Shown: positions 4,783 to 6,431 of the stretch, one piece after another
How positions within the stretch are numbered: position 1 is the stretch's first letter
Layout of the letters: each line of letters opens with the position of its first letter
Assembly: GCA_032089155.1 (NCBI GenBank)
Contig: DAMDEV010000140.1
Location: 1 to 6,431, forward strand
DNA length: 6,431 nucleotides
From: Faucicola sp032089155
GTDB taxonomy: Bacteria; Pseudomonadota; Gammaproteobacteria; Pseudomonadales; Moraxellaceae
Reading direction: 5' to 3'
The notes under the pieces: generated by a model
The model's input: the letters and a program-made list of their open reading frames with translations, nothing else
Databases searched by the model: none
What the model was told of the DNA's origin: nothing
Translations under genes and position numbers: made by a program

Positions 4783-4954
4783 ATTTCCGTTAGGAAATTG
4801 GATTTAAGTTGGTGACCTAAGACTGTAGGGATTGGGTCATCAAATCTTTTAAAAATAGATTCCATCGTTAATAAATGCGCAAAAAACTTAATTTCCCAAC
4901 AGGAAATGTGGTGATTTGTGGCTTTATCAGTGCACAGCAGTATCAGTGCACTGA
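4783..4954 (+). promoter_or_regulatory. Structured rpoB 5' leader
   Basis: No coding frame fits the stretch before rpoB, but several stem-loops do. ATTTCC-GTTA-GGAAAT lies at 4783-4798 and an identical stem with loop CAACA at 4891-4907. Between them TTGGTGACC (4809-4817) pairs with GGTCATCAA (4835-4843), with one G-U. Close to the gene TCAGTGCAC (4927-4935) pairs with GTGCACTGA (4946-4954). Just upstream, GCTGATTG recurs at 4722-4729 and 4761-4768. RpoB levels are known to be controlled post-transcriptionally in E. coli. Whether these structures do so here is inference. Confidence 0.4.
4925..4951 (+). repeat. 11-bp direct repeat upstream of rpoB
   Basis: TATCAGTGCAC occurs at 4925-4935 and 4941-4951 with a 5-nt spacer. 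The second copy runs into the palindrome CAGTGCACTG (4944-4953), so the repeats also form a 9-bp hairpin. The 16-nt period and the palindromic core could suit a DNA-binding protein or an RNA stem. Confidence 0.6.
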
Positions 4955-5005
4955 AGTATTGATAGATGGGTAGGCATTAACGCTTTGAATGTTTAAGGAC
5001 TTTTA

Positions 5006-6431
5006 ATGGCATACTCGTATACTGAAAAAAAACGCATTCGTAAAAGTTTTGCAAAGTTGCCCACCGTCATGGACGTGCCATACTTATTGGCCATCCAAGT
5101 TGACTCGTATGAGCAATTTTTGCAAGAAAATAAAAAGCCAAAAGGTCGGGAAAACATTGGTTTACAAGCCGCTTTTAATTCTATTTTCCCTATTGAAAGC
5201 CATACTGGCAATGCCGAACTACAATTTGTTGAATACTATCTAGGTACACCAGAGTTTGATGTGCGCGAATGTATTTTACGTGGTTCAACCTATGCAGCAC
5301 CATTACGTGTCAAAATCCGTTTGGTCATCAAAGACAAAGATGTCAAAGACAAAGATGCTAAAGCAGCAATTAAAGATATCCGTGAGCAAAGCGTCTATAT
5401 GGGTGAAATCCCATTGATGACCGAAAATGGTACTTTTGTGATTAATGGTACTGAGCGTGTCATCGTATCGCAATTACACCGTTCACCAGGGGTGTTCTTT
5501 GACCATGACAAAGGAAAATCACATTCAAGTGGTAAAGTGCTGTATAACGCCCGTATTATTCCTTACCGTGGTTCATGGTTAGACTTTGAATTTGATGCCA
5601 AAGACTTGGTATTTGCTCGTATTGACCGCCGCCGTAAACTATTGGCAACGGTGATTTTGCATGCCATTGGGATGAATACACAGCAAATTTTAGATGCGTT
5701 TTATGAAAAAACCCATGTGTATAAGGGTGATGAGCAATTTGAAATCGATCTTGTCACTGAGCGTTTACGCGGTGAAATGGCGCAGTTTGACATCGTTTCA
5801 CCGGATGGTGAGGTGATTGTCGAACAGGGCAAACGTATCAACGCGCGCGCGATTCGTAAAATCGAACAAGCCGGTATGACTAAATTGCCTGTGCCTGATG
5901 AATACTTGTATGAGCGTATTTTGGCACAAGATATCGTTGTGGATGATGAAGTCATTGCACGCGCTAACCAATTGCTCGATCACGAGACTTTGGTCAAAAT
6001 CAGCAATAACGACATTAAAGAATTTGATATTTTATTCACTAACGATATCGATCATGGTTCATATATCGCCGATACACTGCGCGCGGATACCGCGATGAGC
6101 CGTGAAGAAGCGTTGATTGAAATCTACAAAGTGATGCGTCCAGGTGAGCCACCAACACTTGATACGGCTGAAAAATTGTTTGAATCGATGTTTTTTAACC
6201 CGGATCGCTATGATTTATCAAACGTCGGTCGCATGAAGTTCAACCGTCGTTTGGGGCGTGTCTATGAGCCCACCAATGACCCTGATGTGCAGCGTGAACG
6301 CAGTGTATTGACCAACGAAGACATTATCGACGTATTAAAAATGTTGATTGAAATTCGTGATGGTCGTGGGGTGGTGGACGATATTGACCATTTAGGTAAC
6401 CGCCGTGTCCGTTCAGTCGGTGAGATGACAG
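5006..6431 (+). CDS. rpoB: DNA-directed RNA polymerase subunit beta (5' part, cut by window end)
   Basis: The frame opens MAYSYTEKKRIRK and runs without a stop for 475 codons to the window edge, about a third of a typical beta subunit (E. coli 1342 aa). Beta forms one pincer of core polymerase. Here the first part of the protrusion and the whole lobe are present. Markers are GEIPLMTENGTFVINGTERV (133-152), HRSPGVFF (158-165), YRGSWLDFEF, GRMKFNRRLG (408-417) and DDIDHLGNRR (458-467). V154 corresponds to E. coli V146, part of the N-terminal rifampicin cluster, and is wild type. The main rifampicin region would start about 40-50 codons beyond the window. Relative to E. coli there are two small insertions of about four residues each, one a K/D tandem repeat near 109-117. 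AAGGA (4995-4999) supports the ATG at 5006. rpoC is expected downstream. Confidence 0.98.
   Translation, partial: MAYSYTEKKRIRKSFAKLPTVMDVPYLLAIQVDSYEQFLQENKKPKGRENIGLQAAFNSIFPIESHTGNAELQFVEYYLGTPEFDVRECILRGSTYAAPLRVKIRLVIKDKDVKDKDAKAAIKDIREQSVYMGEIPLMTENGTFVINGTERVIVSQLHRSPGVFFDHDKGKSHSSGKVLYNARIIPYRGSWLDFEFDAKDLVFARIDRRRKLLATVILHAIGMNTQQILDAFYEKTHVYKGDEQFEIDLVTERLRGEMAQFDIVSPDGEVIVEQGKRINARAIRKIEQAGMTKLPVPDEYLYERILAQDIVVDDEVIARANQLLDHETLVKISNNDIKEFDILFTNDIDHGSYIADTLRADTAMSREEALIEIYKVMRPGEPPTLDTAEKLFESMFFNPDRYDLSNVGRMKFNRRLGRVYEPTNDPDVQRERSVLTNEDIIDVLKMLIEIRDGRGVVDDIDHLGNRRVRSVGEMT
5328..5357 (+). repeat. 15-bp tandem duplication within rpoB
   Basis: TCAAAGACAAAGATG occurs twice back to back (5328-5342, 5343-5357), adding five codons in frame. 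The protein reads IKDKDVKDKDA at 108-118. Its E. coli counterpart, a variable surface loop of the N-terminal beta domain, is shorter. It looks like a recent in-frame slippage duplication tolerated in a charged loop. Confidence 0.85.

Noticed and set aside
1..6431. CRISPR array, insertion sequence, prophage or defence genes
   Set aside because: No spaced repeat array, transposase, integrase or terminal inverted repeats were seen. The window is a conserved housekeeping locus.

Overview
The window is the conserved transcription/translation locus of a gammaproteobacterium: tRNA-Trp, secE, nusG, rplK, rplA, rplJ, rplL and the 5' third of rpoB, all on the + strand. It is preceded by a small DUF2726-type membrane-anchored protein. 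The proteins read like E. coli homologues, but the DNA is AT-rich (TTA/CAA/AAA-heavy codons, A/T-rich spacers). The rpoB sequence and the SecE length suggest a Moraxellaceae member (Moraxella/Psychrobacter/Acinetobacter group). That placement is inferred from remembered sequences; genus and species cannot be fixed here.

Layout: 1-532, DUF2726 protein whose 5' boundary is uncertain. 563-1222, a good sigma70-type promoter, tRNA-Trp(CCA) and secE, then an intrinsic terminator. 1293-1892, nusG behind its own extended -10 promoter. 1943-2107, a composite hairpin plus T-tract overlapping the next promoter, then a leader with an L1-binding-site mimic. 2108-3238, rplK and rplA with zero spacing. 3239-3516, an L10 autoregulatory leader followed by further hairpins. 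3517-4467, rplJ and rplL, then a strong terminator/attenuator. 4534-5005, an unusually long non-coding rplL-rpoB gap with a second terminator-like hairpin, candidate promoters and several stem-loops. 5006-6431, rpoB, cut by the window end before the rifampicin-resistance region.

Together the genes supply a tRNA, a Sec translocon subunit, a transcription elongation factor, the L1 stalk and L11/L10/L7/L12 GTPase-centre proteins, and the beta subunit of RNA polymerase. The classical gene order is kept, but terminators and promoters appear to divide it into separate units: trnW-secE, nusG, rplKAJL, and rpoB by read-through and/or its own promoter. Two units carry translational feedback leaders (L1 and L10).

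No exotic new gene system is visible. The most interesting material is regulatory: the terminator/promoter overlap before rplK, mutually exclusive hairpins before rplJ, and the elaborate rplL-rpoB spacer.
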